A stretch of 64,000 nt of DNA from Pseudopithomyces maydicus (lineage: Eukaryota > Ascomycota > Dothideomycetes > Pleosporales > Didymosphaeriaceae), in the NCBI GenBank assembly GCA_026873275.1, contig JANTUC010000007.1, forward strand, positions 930,001 to 994,000. The letters run 5' to 3'. This document shows positions 55,667 through 64,000 of the stretch, in pieces. Under the pieces are notes generated by a model. The model made no database searches. It had not been told where the DNA came from and was given only the letters and a program-made list of their open reading frames with translations. Each line of letters starts with the position of its first letter. Position 1 is the stretch's first letter. The translations under genes and the position numbers were made by a program.

Positions 55667-56773
55667 CTACAACACGTCCTCCATCTCATCCTCGTCGTCG
55701 TCTTCCTCCATCTTGACAGTGGCATCGCCCGTAGCATCGTGCCTTGACGGCCGCGCAAACATCTCTTGCCGCTTCCAGTTGCTCGCGAAATAACCGCTCT
55801 TGACTAATTCGGCAATCTTGGGCAGAGTCTCCTTCAAGTAGGCCTCTGGCTGCTTGACCTTGGCTTTGATAGCCTTCATGCTCCAGTACTTGTAATCGTC
55901 GAACATGGTGTGCAGCATGTCGATGAGTTCGTTCTGCGGCATTCGGGCGTACTTGTTCTGCTGCGACTTGGGCTTGTTGGTTGGGCGGATGAAGGAGGAG
56001 AATCGATCTTGAAGGTTGTTCATGGTAGTGACCTCGTCGATGTGCTCTTCAATGATTTCGGTGTGCGCGTTCCGGCCTAGAACGGCAGCCTTGGTGCGTT
56101 GGCGGTCGAAGTTGATAAATTCTTGGGTATTGAGCGGTTTAGCAAGGTACTGGTCGGTCACGCTGCCAATGAGGGCGGTCTCCTTGGGTATCGCTCGCTT
56201 GTATTTCGAGCGTGGCTTGGAGATGCGGGCTTTGGGGTCCTGCACAGCACCACCGCCAAAACTGCCGGGTTTGTTTTGGCCGACACCGTTGGCCTTGTAG
56301 CCGGGGAGATCTTTCTCAGTGAAGACGTACGTGTTGCGCAGCATGGTATCATTGACGCTTTGCCCATTGATCTCGTAAGCTGTAGGCAGGCCAGTCTTTG
56401 CATACCACTCTTTCTTGAAAAATATGCGCATGGAGGGTGGTTTTGCTAGCCCTGCTGGTTTCTTCTGTGTAGCGTTGTTCGCGGCTTTGCTGCCCGGCGC
56501 ATTTCCCGCCCCATCCTTCTTTCTATCATACGCATTGTCCGGAGGGAGGGCCAGGACTTCGCCCAACACGATCGCATCATCATCGTTGCCTTGCATAAGC
56601 GCCAGCTCGTCCCAATTAGCGATGTGTTCGTAGAGCCAGTCCGGGATGCGCGCGAGGGTGACGGTGGTCTTGCTGTCTCGTGGCATTTGCAGCTCGCCTG
56701 TATCCTCGTAGAACTCATCGTCCATGTAGCCGCTGCCGGTGAAGGGCGGCGTACCCGTCTCCGTCTTCATCAT
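55667..56773 (-). CDS. tfg2: transcription initiation factor TFIIF subunit beta
   Basis: RNA polymerase II general factor (TFIIF beta/RAP30/Tfg2). 368 residues from the ATG at 56773 (MMKTETGTPPF); upstream in-frame sequence has only non-ATG starts. Landmarks: acidic start (DDEFYEDTGELQMP), dimerisation domain (VTLARIPDWLYEHIANWD, IFFKKEWYAKTG, NTYVFTEKDLPGYKANG), then KPRSKYKRAIPKETALIGSV. The C-terminal winged helix is YARMPQNELIDMLHTMFDDYKYWSMKAIKAKVKQPEAYLKETLPKIAELVKSGYFASNWK in outline, followed by an acidic EEDDDEDEMEDVL tail. No intron. Confidence 0.94.
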   Translation of the reverse strand: MMKTETGTPPFTGSGYMDDEFYEDTGELQMPRDSKTTVTLARIPDWLYEHIANWDELALMQGNDDDAIVLGEVLALPPDNAYDRKKDGAGNAPGSKAANNATQKKPAGLAKPPSMRIFFKKEWYAKTGLPTAYEINGQSVNDTMLRNTYVFTEKDLPGYKANGVGQNKPGSFGGGAVQDPKARISKPRSKYKRAIPKETALIGSVTDQYLAKPLNTQEFINFDRQRTKAAVLGRNAHTEIIEEHIDEVTTMNNLQDRFSSFIRPTNKPKSQQNKYARMPQNELIDMLHTMFDDYKYWSMKAIKAKVKQPEAYLKETLPKIAELVKSGYFASNWKRQEMFARPSRHDATGDATVKMEEDDDEDEMEDVL

Positions 56774-57467
56774 CGTCCCGAAGACCGTTGTGGAAAGAAT
56801 GTGTTGTTGATAAGCTCCGAGGGCGTGGTGAGCGAGTGGACGACAGCCGTTCGGATGGGTGAGGTTGGGTTGGGTTGGATTGGGTAAAAGGACAGCGGTC
56901 GTGGCTTTGATGAGACGTTCAAAGAGCTGCAGTTTGGTTGCGGGCGGCACTCTCTCACTAGCGCGCTGATGGCTTGGCGTACGTGAGGCTCTGCCATGGA
57001 TCCGCCTACCAGCAGTGTTAGCTCCTGGGCTCCGCAAGGCGTGCCTCGCAGCTCTGTCTTCTTTCTCGGGGGACTATCTATTTGAAGACATGCTCTCTGG
57101 GGTGCCTATCTTGCATCTGCCATGCAGGGTCTTTGGTCACAACCTCAGTCACTCGAAAGATGCAATTGAAGACGGCCATGCATGCAACGATTATCGATAA
57201 GAGCCCACCCTACCGCGGCGGCAACAACATAGCTAGACCACTACATTCACGGCTCGAATTGGTTGACTTGATCGCCCAGCTACCTCCTTTGTCTCTTTGC
57301 ACAGTGAGAGCTATAAGCGCTTCCCTCGTTGCCAGTGCAAATCCACCCTATACCCCATCGCCCTTGCCGCGCCCACGCCCTGTTGCCTGAAGCTTCCCCA
57401 CCTCTAGCTACACCCAGCAACTCCGCAACACGACCACTCGACCGCCCAACTCAGGATACCACCTACC
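56774..57467. promoter_or_regulatory. divergent promoter of TFIIF beta and CSN4
   Basis: About 690 bp between the two divergent start codons. Short GGTTGGGTTGG-type direct repeats near 56862-56883 (upstream of TFIIF beta). No gene. Confidence 0.45.
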
Positions 57468-58772
57468 ATGGCTCCATCGCAAGTCAAATCTGCCTTGCAA
57501 GAAATCCAGGCATCCCCCGCCAGCGACAAATCTTCACGCTACACCAGTCTCATCCAGCAAATCACTAGCTCATCACAGAGCCTCGCCGCAGATCTCAATG
57601 AATACACGCGCACCCTTTTAGATGATAATCTTGGTGTTGTCGTCCTCCGTCCACTAGTCAGCAACTTCGTCGAACATTTCCGCAGCATCAAGGACCCGGA
57701 CGTGAAGATCGAGGTGGGCGAGAATGTCATTGCGTTGCTGCAGACCAAAGGTGTGGGACAATACGAGGAACAGGACACCCTCATCAAGGAGGCAGTTGCA
57801 GATGCCTGTGAAGAGACAGAGGATTGGAGGAAGTCGGCGCGCGTCCTGGGCACCATCAACCTGGAATCGACGCAGCGGTCCTTGTCCAACGATGATAAGG
57901 CAAAGGTGTGGATTCGCATCGTCCGATGCTACCTGGAAGAAGACGATCCGACAAGTGCACTCACACACCTCAACAAGGTCAAGAACATAATTTATAGCGT
58001 GCAGGACAAGGAAACGCGAATCCACTTCCAGGTCAGCCAGGCCCGCATCCACGACTCACAGCGCAACTTCCTCGACGCTGCAAAAGCCTACTACGCCCTA
58101 TCTCTAGAAGCCCTCGTAGAAGAAGATGGGAGGGTGCAAGCACTTTCCTCTTCGATTGTGTGTGCTGTCTTGTCGCCAGCAGGACCCCCACGCTCGAAGA
58201 TGCTGGCCACCCTCTACAAGGACGATCGCGCAAGCTCCGTGGAGCATTTTTCTATATTGGAAAAGATGTTCTTCGATCGTCTCATTCCCCCGCAGGAGAC
58301 CAAGGCTTTTGCGGAGAAACTGCAGCCACACCAGCTTGCCCGGACAGCTGATGGCTCGACTGTCCTCGACCAGGCAGTACTGCAACACAACCTGGTTGGT
58401 GCTTCGAAGCTCTACAATAACATCGGGTTCGATCAGCTTGGCGAGCTTCTTGGTATCGATGCAGAGAAGGCGGAAGATTATGCGGCGAAGATGTTTGAGC
58501 AGGGACGTCTGTCAGGCTATATTGATCAGATCGATCGACTCATCTTCTTCGAAGGCGAAGGCAGCGGCGAGCGCAAGACTGGCCAATCAGAGCGTATCGT
58601 GGGAAAGGAGCTGAGGAAGTGGGATGCTAATGTGCAGGGACTGGCGGAAGAGGTGGAGAAGGTGACCACCATGATCCAGACGCACTACCCGGTAAGTCAT
58701 GGTAACTTCAAGCCCATGGCAAATACTAACACGCATTCCAAGGACTTTTATGCTGCGCAAACTGCGCATTAA
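57468..58772 (+). CDS. csn4: COP9 signalosome subunit 4
   Basis: Scaffold subunit of the COP9 signalosome, which removes NEDD8 from cullins. Two exons (57468-58691, 58743-58772) give 417 residues. The protein is an alpha-helical repeat array (LVSNFVEHFRSIKDPDVKIEVGENVI, KVWIRIVRCYLEEDDPTSALTHLNKVKNI, FLDAAKAYYALSLEAL) and a PCI domain at the end (HFSILEKMFFDRLIPPQETKAF, LDQAVLQHNLVGASKLYNNIGFDQLGELLGI, EQGRLSGYIDQIDRLIFFE). The 51-nt intron (GTAAGT, ACTAAC branch) sits only 30 nt before the end of the gene. It is stop-free and in frame, so its retention would insert 17 residues. Confidence 0.93.
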   Translation: MAPSQVKSALQEIQASPASDKSSRYTSLIQQITSSSQSLAADLNEYTRTLLDDNLGVVVLRPLVSNFVEHFRSIKDPDVKIEVGENVIALLQTKGVGQYEEQDTLIKEAVADACEETEDWRKSARVLGTINLESTQRSLSNDDKAKVWIRIVRCYLEEDDPTSALTHLNKVKNIIYSVQDKETRIHFQVSQARIHDSQRNFLDAAKAYYALSLEALVEEDGRVQALSSSIVCAVLSPAGPPRSKMLATLYKDDRASSVEHFSILEKMFFDRLIPPQETKAFAEKLQPHQLARTADGSTVLDQAVLQHNLVGASKLYNNIGFDQLGELLGIDAEKAEDYAAKMFEQGRLSGYIDQIDRLIFFEGEGSGERKTGQSERIVGKELRKWDANVQGLAEEVEKVTTMIQTHYPVSHGNFKPMANTNTHSKDFYAAQTAH

Positions 58773-59332
58773 TAATGGCTCCGCAGCAGTTATTTGGTCC
58801 GTTTTGCATGGATAAATGTTCGACTGATGAGCGTGGTGTTGTTGTCATTGCTCAGACACGAATCGGGGGTGGTTCATAAGCTGCACCAATAACTACATGA
58901 AACGCTGCCATAAGGATCCCAATGGTTGAGAGTCTCAAGCATAGCGAAAGGAGTTTCCGGGTCTTTCGTGTTCCGACAGCATGTGCAAAGGTGGGGTGTG
59001 TGCGATGCAGTCACCGCCGCACTTTAGGATTTGGTAGAAAACAAACTGCCGTTTGATGTGAATCACGGTATCTACTAGACCCTGCCCTACATGTTGTTGT
59101 CGAACGATGGTGATCAAAGGCTTTGATCGTTGGGTCTATATCCTCCCGTCGTATTGCAGATATTGTACAGAAGGACGTCATGCCGTTTCCAGGCTGTCAA
59201 AGAAGTTTACCATGCAGTGATGCTACCCGCCCTAGTCTTCACATATTGTACATTCAGGTATACACGCGCTCTTCAACCTCACGCCCCCTGGAGCTCCCTT
59301 TGGTTGCCCCCCTCCAAAATTGCTGCACTCTC
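58773..59332. other. convergent intergenic region
   Basis: 3' flanks of CSN4 and the bL21m gene. Two overlapping plus-strand ORFs of about 80 codons (59123-59377) lack motifs. Confidence 0.4.
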
Positions 59333-60064
59333 TTATGCTCCCTGGTCGGCCTTGAGCGCTTTCTCATAGTCCTCTAAGCTCTTTACTTGCACCTCACCCA
59401 CCCTCAATACGGTGTACTTGTGCTTGCTGAAAACGTGCTTCACGTGCCTCTGCCTTCTCTTCGTCTTCTCGATAACGCGCATGGGCTCGCTCTCTTCGCC
59501 CATGACAGTTGCGCGACATGTAAAGAGCCTTTCGTCCAGGTAGTGCACAATCTTCCCATGGTCTGCGTTCCCTTTTATCGCCTCGGGGGCCTTCAATGTG
59601 TAATCGCGACTGCCGACGTGTGTGGCACGGTTCAGACGGAGCACGTCGCCGGCCTTGACGTGCGGCATAAGGAAGGGCAGGCGGACGGTGTCGCCCTGTG
59701 TGAGAAGGTATGGGCGGCCGTGGATGTGGGCGGTTATGTAGTGGGCGGGTTGGGAATGCAGCAGTGGGAGCATGGTCCGTATCGAAGGGGTAATGTGGTC
59801 GGCGACGACATCCTGTAGGGCGTTCGCTGAGGCAGGCGATGGCGACGCTGGTGCTGGCGCCGACTTTGGCAGCGAGGGCGCGGCTTCGACCTTGGCTTTG
59901 AGGTCCTGCGAGACGTGGTGGCCCGACTGGACGAGCGGGTCGGGGATGTTGCCCGTCTCGAGCGTGTGCGATACGGTGGTGATGGCGGCGCGGAGCGGTA
60001 TGTGCAGGTTTGTGTTGTGCAGCTGATTCAGAGAGCGACGCAAGGTGCGAGCGGACAGGGCCAT
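59333..60064 (-). CDS. mrpl49: mitochondrial large-subunit ribosomal protein bL21m
   Basis: 243 residues from ATG 60064 (MALSARTLRRSL), no intron. The N-terminus is an Arg/Ser/Leu-rich presequence, followed by an Ala/Pro/Ser linker. The bL21 domain is at about residues 105-235: ITAHIHGRPYLLTQGDTVRLP, VKAGDVLRLNRATHVGSRDYTLK, CRATVMGEESEPMRVIEKTKRRQRHVKHVFSKHKYTVLRVGEV, the last part being the typical KKR-rich RNA-binding region. Matches yeast Mrpl49-type proteins. Upstream in-frame codons (to 60313) start without ATG and overlap the NSA2 start. Confidence 0.93.
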   Translation of the reverse strand: MALSARTLRRSLNQLHNTNLHIPLRAAITTVSHTLETGNIPDPLVQSGHHVSQDLKAKVEAAPSLPKSAPAPASPSPASANALQDVVADHITPSIRTMLPLLHSQPAHYITAHIHGRPYLLTQGDTVRLPFLMPHVKAGDVLRLNRATHVGSRDYTLKAPEAIKGNADHGKIVHYLDERLFTCRATVMGEESEPMRVIEKTKRRQRHVKHVFSKHKYTVLRVGEVQVKSLEDYEKALKADQGA

Positions 60065-60311
60065 GGTGGCGGGTGCAGTGGCTGGATGCAGGTGCTGGCT
60101 GGCCGGATCACCTGTCGAGAAATCGTGAAGTTTGGCGGAGCTGCAGGGATCCGAGGACGCTACTGCGCTAGCGTGCCGAAATCTTGGCGGCGGGTGGGTT
60201 GGGTTGGACATTTTCCTCCGCCTCCAGCGACATACCCTCCACCCCAGCACAAGAGTGCCCCGAACCCATCCTACCCCGTGAAAACAGAGCACCAGCTCGC
60301 CCGTCGACGCC
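60065..60311. promoter_or_regulatory. 247-bp bidirectional promoter, mitoribosomal bL21m / NSA2
   Basis: Only 247 bp separate the two ATGs, which both serve ribosome production (mitochondrial and cytosolic). A GTTGGGTTGGA sequence lies near 60198-60208, close to the middle of the spacer. Co-regulation is an inference. Confidence 0.55.
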
Positions 60312-61177
60312 ATGCCTCAGAACGAGTACAGTACGTCCATGCGCGCCTCGTGCCCGCCACACCGCCTTGCGCGCACCTCGCAACCAGTCCAGCAGGCTAA
60401 TTTCTTGCAGTGGAGCGCTGGACCAAGCAGCACGGAAAGAGGCTGGATCACGATGAGCGTGTCCGGAAGCGCATTGCCAGAGAAGGCCACGAGGCCAGTC
60501 AAAAGGCCCAGAACCTGCGCGGATTGAGGGCCAAGCAGTATGCAGAGAAGCGACGAGTCGAGAAGATCCAGATGAAGAAGCAGATCCGCGCCCGCGAAGA
60601 GCGCAACGTCAAGACTTCCGAGCCCGCCGAACCCGCCACCGAGGCCCTGCCCCAATACCTGCTCGACCGTTCCAACGAGAAGAACGCAAAGGCTCTTTCT
60701 AGCGCCATCAAACAGAAGCGGAACGAGAAGGCCGCCCGCTTCTCTGTCCCTCTTCCCAAGGTCAAGGGTATCAGCGAGGAGGAGATGTTCTCGGTTGTTC
60801 ACACCGGAAAGAAGACCCACAAAAAGTCCTGGAAGCGCATGATCACGAAGCCAACCTTTGTCGGTCCTGGCTTCACTCGTCGACCCGTCAAGTACGAACG
60901 CTTCATCCGCCCAATGGGTCTTCGCTACAAGAAGGCGAATGTGACACATCCCGAACTAGGTGTCACCGTCCAGCTACCCATCATCTCCGTAAAGAAGAAT
61001 CCCCAGAATCCTCTTTACACCCAACTAGGCGTCTTAACCAAGGGTACTGTGATCGAGGTCAACGTGAGCGAATTGGGCCTTGTGACTGCCGGAGGCAAGG
61101 TCGTGTGGGGGCGTTATGCGCAGGTCACCAACAACCCGGAAAACGATGGCTGCCTTAACGCCGTGTTGCTGGTTTAG
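60312..61177 (+). CDS. nsa2: ribosome biogenesis protein NSA2
   Basis: Nucleolar assembly factor for the 60S subunit (27S pre-rRNA processing). Two exons, 60312-60330 (19 nt) and 60411-61177, encode 261 residues, the usual length. The tiny first exon gives MPQNEY and splices to MERWTKQHGKRLDHDE, matching the highly conserved family start. Then come the basic helix (KRRVEKIQMKKQIRAREE), KVKGISEEEMFSVVHTGKK, SWKRMITKPTFVGPGFTRRPVKYERFIRPMGLR in part, and the eS8-like end (ANVTHPELGVTVQLPI, YTQLGVLTKGTVIEVNVSEL, NDGCLNAVLLV). The intron is 80 nt with a GGCTAAT branch site. Confidence 0.97.
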
Positions 61178-61623
61178 CCCAGGCAAACGATTTCGCGATG
61201 ATGTAACGGCGTTGGGGATACAAAAATCGAACAGGCGTTGAAGGGTTTTAGGTGTGACTGTCTCGCTATTATAGGTCAAGTTTTCTATAGATACCTGTTC
61301 TGTTAAGCGCCGAGCATGGATGGATTGTGCCGTGGGCCTGCATAGCCGCCTATGCAATACGTTAAATAGGCAACGAAGCTCTTAACTTGATAATTGTAAC
61401 TTCTTTTACATCGCTCCCCATATCTGCACCATCCTGACCAGTTCAAATTCAAATCTAGTTTGACATGTCTCTATGAGTTTCAGCTGCAACCCATCTTTTC
61501 AAAGCCACCACGCCGCTTAGCCTAGCGGCGATCCGGCTTTCATATCTTCTCTGAAAAATAAAATAAAATAAAGAATACGATCACCTAGAAACAAACGTGT
61601 GGTATGTTGCAAGGGTTTGATTC
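61178..61623. other. intergenic region
   Basis: 3' flank of NSA2 and promoter of the HET gene. A short AAAATAAAATAAAATAA run lies at about 61556-61571, 50 bp before the HET ATG. Confidence 0.45.
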
Positions 61624-63759
61624 ATGGCGAATACCGACTTTGCGACTGGCCGACCGATTCCCTGGATAAGACACAATTTTGTTCCAATCCCTCCAAAAAT
61701 CAGGGGCACAATTGATCAGAATGAGATGGTCGAATTTGGCGTTTTTTGCAATTATTGCAAGGGTTTGAGCGATGCAATTGGCCGTGTGCAGGATCGTTCT
61801 GTTTCACAACAGATAGCAGGAATATCTGTGGAACAAATAAAGATCGTTGAGAGCGCAAAAGCTGGATGTCAACTGTGTGCTCGCGCTCTCAAATCGATTG
61901 GAAACTTTGATGACTATCACGATATATTTCAATTCGTGACCCATTGGAGGTGGTCATTTTCGACCGCATTCCGTCACGAAGAATTGGAATTGGTTATAAA
62001 GTTACATCAAGAACAAAGACCCCCAGGCGTCGAAAAACGACTTGATGGTGACGAAATTGTCGTCAGACTTCCTCTTACCAGTGTGGATACTGCACAGCAT
62101 CCGAATTGGCAATTCGGATCTGTTACTACGATGTCCGATGAGCATATCAGTCTTGCGAAGACTTGGATGCAGCAGTGCTTCACACACATCGAGTGCTCTC
62201 ATAACGAACCTTTTTGGATGCCGACACGCTTGATTGAACTTACGTCTATATCGACCGTTCACTTGGTCGAAACAAAATCTCTTGATGCGCCAGTTCTATA
62301 CTATGCACTCAGCTACTGTTGGGGCACGGCTCCAGTGCTCACCACCACAACTACGAATGTTGATGACTTCAAATTACGCATTCCAATTGAAAACATGCCT
62401 CTTACTATACAAGATACCATCAACGTGGTGTATCGCCTCGGTGGTCGTTACCTATGGATCGACTCTTTCTGCATAGTCCAAGACGACACTGAGGACTGGA
62501 ACAATGAAGCAGCGACCATGTGTGATGTGTATCAGAATGCGCATCTTACAGTGGTAGCTCTTGGCGCTGCAGGTGCCACTGAAGGCCTCTTTGGGTGCCG
62601 AGATCCTCTTGCCGTTGGTGAATGCTGGCTCACTGCGGACCAGGTGATACCCAGTCCGGAAAAGTTGATCCGTTCGTTTGGCGCATTTTATGACTCTGTG
62701 CTGCAGACACGTGGTTGGACATTTCAAGAACGTGCTTTAGCGCCGAGAAAGTTGTTCTTTTCTTCGTATATCTTTTGGGAGTGCAGTAGTGCGTTTCAAG
62801 AAGAGGTTAAGAATCAAGCCTGGCATCCTAACGATATCTTCAACAGAAGACTTGTCCCACTACCATCCCAGACAATAGAGCATGACTTTAATTCAGATCC
62901 CCTAGGTCAGCACGTAATGCCGGATTATCTGGTGCACTGGTATGAAGCTCTCCAAAATTTCACTGGGCGGCACCTCACACGTCAAGTGGATCGACTTGTT
63001 GCAATCTCAGGCGTGATCAGGTTTCTCGAAAGGAGGCTGGGTATAAAGAATTATTATGGTATGTGGTTAGATTTTTTTCCAGGTGATCTGCTTTGGAAGC
63101 TTGCGCATTCGAAGAAGAGCGTAGAGAGACTAAAAGGTGTGCCCACGTGGTCGTGGGCTAGCTTGACAGCGAAAGTTACACCCGCGTTCGATTTTAAGCG
63201 ACCGTTTCTTCATATCAACAATGTCAGGATGAAAGAAAATTCAACCCAGGATTTGTTACTCGTCGTAACGGGGAAACTTCTTTCAATGACGTACCAGGAC
63301 GCATCACAACCACTCCCAAGACTATCTGAGCGAGAGCGAAGACTGAGGACGCTTATAGGTGTCGGTCAGGAGAAGAAGATGCTGCGAGCGCTCACGAATA
63401 ATAAAGACCCACCCATAATAGAAGGTCGATGGGCGGTAGATGGCATGAAAGGCATCGTCAACTGCGTGGCTATCTTGGACTTTCAGCTACATGATTCCGA
63501 GTCTCTTACGGGATCACAGTTCATGCCGATGATTCTTCAGCCATCAAAATTTTTCTCGAAAGGCTCCCCTTTGGTACACTGCTACGGGCTTGGCATAAAG
63601 CCGTCGTCACTTCGACAGGGTTGCTACCAGAGGATCGGTGTGTTCGAGGTGGTTTTTGACATGGGCTCGAGAAGAAGAGACAGACTCCGAACATGGAGAG
63701 ATAAGGTTGAGGAGCCGATTTGGCCACACGGAAGTTGGCAGACCATTCGATTAGTGTAA
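61624..63759 (+). CDS. HET-domain protein
   Basis: 711 residues, no intron. HET-domain landmarks in order: YYALSYCWGTAPVLTTTT (about residue 225), LWIDSFCIVQDDTEDWNNEAATMCDVYQNAHLTVVALG in pieces from about 277, and LQTRGWTFQERALAPRKLFF (about 362). The N-terminal 200 residues carry the common leader with two CxxC-like pairs (CNYCKG, CQLCARAL). The C-terminal half is the variable region, with VPTWSWASLTAKV. HET proteins can trigger incompatibility cell death when an allelic or NLR-type partner differs. No STAND or NACHT domain is present, and no partner gene is visible next to it, so the role is unknown. Confidence 0.92.
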   Translation: MANTDFATGRPIPWIRHNFVPIPPKIRGTIDQNEMVEFGVFCNYCKGLSDAIGRVQDRSVSQQIAGISVEQIKIVESAKAGCQLCARALKSIGNFDDYHDIFQFVTHWRWSFSTAFRHEELELVIKLHQEQRPPGVEKRLDGDEIVVRLPLTSVDTAQHPNWQFGSVTTMSDEHISLAKTWMQQCFTHIECSHNEPFWMPTRLIELTSISTVHLVETKSLDAPVLYYALSYCWGTAPVLTTTTTNVDDFKLRIPIENMPLTIQDTINVVYRLGGRYLWIDSFCIVQDDTEDWNNEAATMCDVYQNAHLTVVALGAAGATEGLFGCRDPLAVGECWLTADQVIPSPEKLIRSFGAFYDSVLQTRGWTFQERALAPRKLFFSSYIFWECSSAFQEEVKNQAWHPNDIFNRRLVPLPSQTIEHDFNSDPLGQHVMPDYLVHWYEALQNFTGRHLTRQVDRLVAISGVIRFLERRLGIKNYYGMWLDFFPGDLLWKLAHSKKSVERLKGVPTWSWASLTAKVTPAFDFKRPFLHINNVRMKENSTQDLLLVVTGKLLSMTYQDASQPLPRLSERERRLRTLIGVGQEKKMLRALTNNKDPPIIEGRWAVDGMKGIVNCVAILDFQLHDSESLTGSQFMPMILQPSKFFSKGSPLVHCYGLGIKPSSLRQGCYQRIGVFEVVFDMGSRRRDRLRTWRDKVEEPIWPHGSWQTIRLV

Positions 63760-64000
63760 ATTGTACGTGTTTCGAGCGATATCTGTTCGTGGGCATTTGT
63801 CGCTTTATAGATAAGCAACGCTCGCTCAACTGCATATGGCCTACTAGTGAATATTTTCTGATATAAGTCCTCCAGAAGGTGTAGGGCGCTTTTTTCCCCT
63901 CTGCATCTCGCAGTTCGCATACTCTTCGTGGCAAGACCTTCGGTATATCCCCAATGGAGATCTAGTTTGCGGGGCTTACACTAGTGTAGACAGACGTAAA
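63760..64000. other. 3' flank of the HET gene to window end
   Basis: No gene can be supported in the last 240 bases. Confidence 0.4.

Noticed and set aside
1..64000. tRNA genes, rRNA, CRISPR arrays, transposons
   Set aside because: No T-loop/anticodon arrangement, array or transposase/reverse-transcriptase motif was recognised by eye; tRNAscan-SE and a repeat library search would settle this.

Overview
The window is nuclear DNA of a filamentous ascomycete (Pezizomycotina), most likely a dothideomycete. Evidence is the mix of short introns (about 47-75 nt, with CTAAC/CTGAC-like branch sites), CT-rich leaders, and families such as an AA9 monooxygenase, a HET-domain protein, a fungal-type GH17 and a Fungal_trans_2 regulator. 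The order-level guess is inference only. I recognise 25 protein-coding genes and found no tRNA, rRNA, CRISPR array or intact transposon.

Left third (1-24.4 kb): a truncated 3' gene end; an unknown Ser-rich protein; COQ6 (ubiquinone hydroxylase); a ChaC-type glutathione-degrading gamma-glutamylcyclotransferase with a 5-nt microexon; a Gln/Asn-rich repeat protein; a zinc-finger-less Fungal_trans_2 regulator; a ZIP zinc transporter; an Ada-type methyl-phosphotriester sensor divergent from a MutL homologue; then acetyl-CoA acetyltransferase (ERG10) divergent from the U5 snRNP GTPase SNU114.

Middle (24.4-45 kb): a gene-poor 2.5-kb spacer, a secreted GH16 glucanase, a disordered protein, a DUF1294 membrane protein, a small single-pass membrane protein, a CaM kinase I, an RSC4-like tandem bromodomain protein, an AA9 LPMO and a GH17 wall glucanase. 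Three secreted polysaccharide-active enzymes lie within about 17 kb but are separated by unrelated genes.

Right third (45-64 kb): a roughly 2,090-residue repeat and coiled-coil protein (one gene, not three), the checkpoint clamp loader RAD17, TFIIF beta, COP9 signalosome subunit 4, mitochondrial ribosomal protein bL21m divergent from the ribosome-biogenesis factor NSA2, and an intronless HET-domain protein.

Most of the window is housekeeping. The best candidates for a second look are the divergent Ada-like/MutL pair around a perfect 24-nt palindrome, the 5-nt microexon, and two GC-AG introns. Several conserved genes (SNU114, ERG10, RSC4, RAD17, the giant repeat gene, and probably the gene at the left edge) each need a one-base correction to stay in frame. 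Most of these lie at homopolymer runs and are best read as assembly errors, not pseudogenes.
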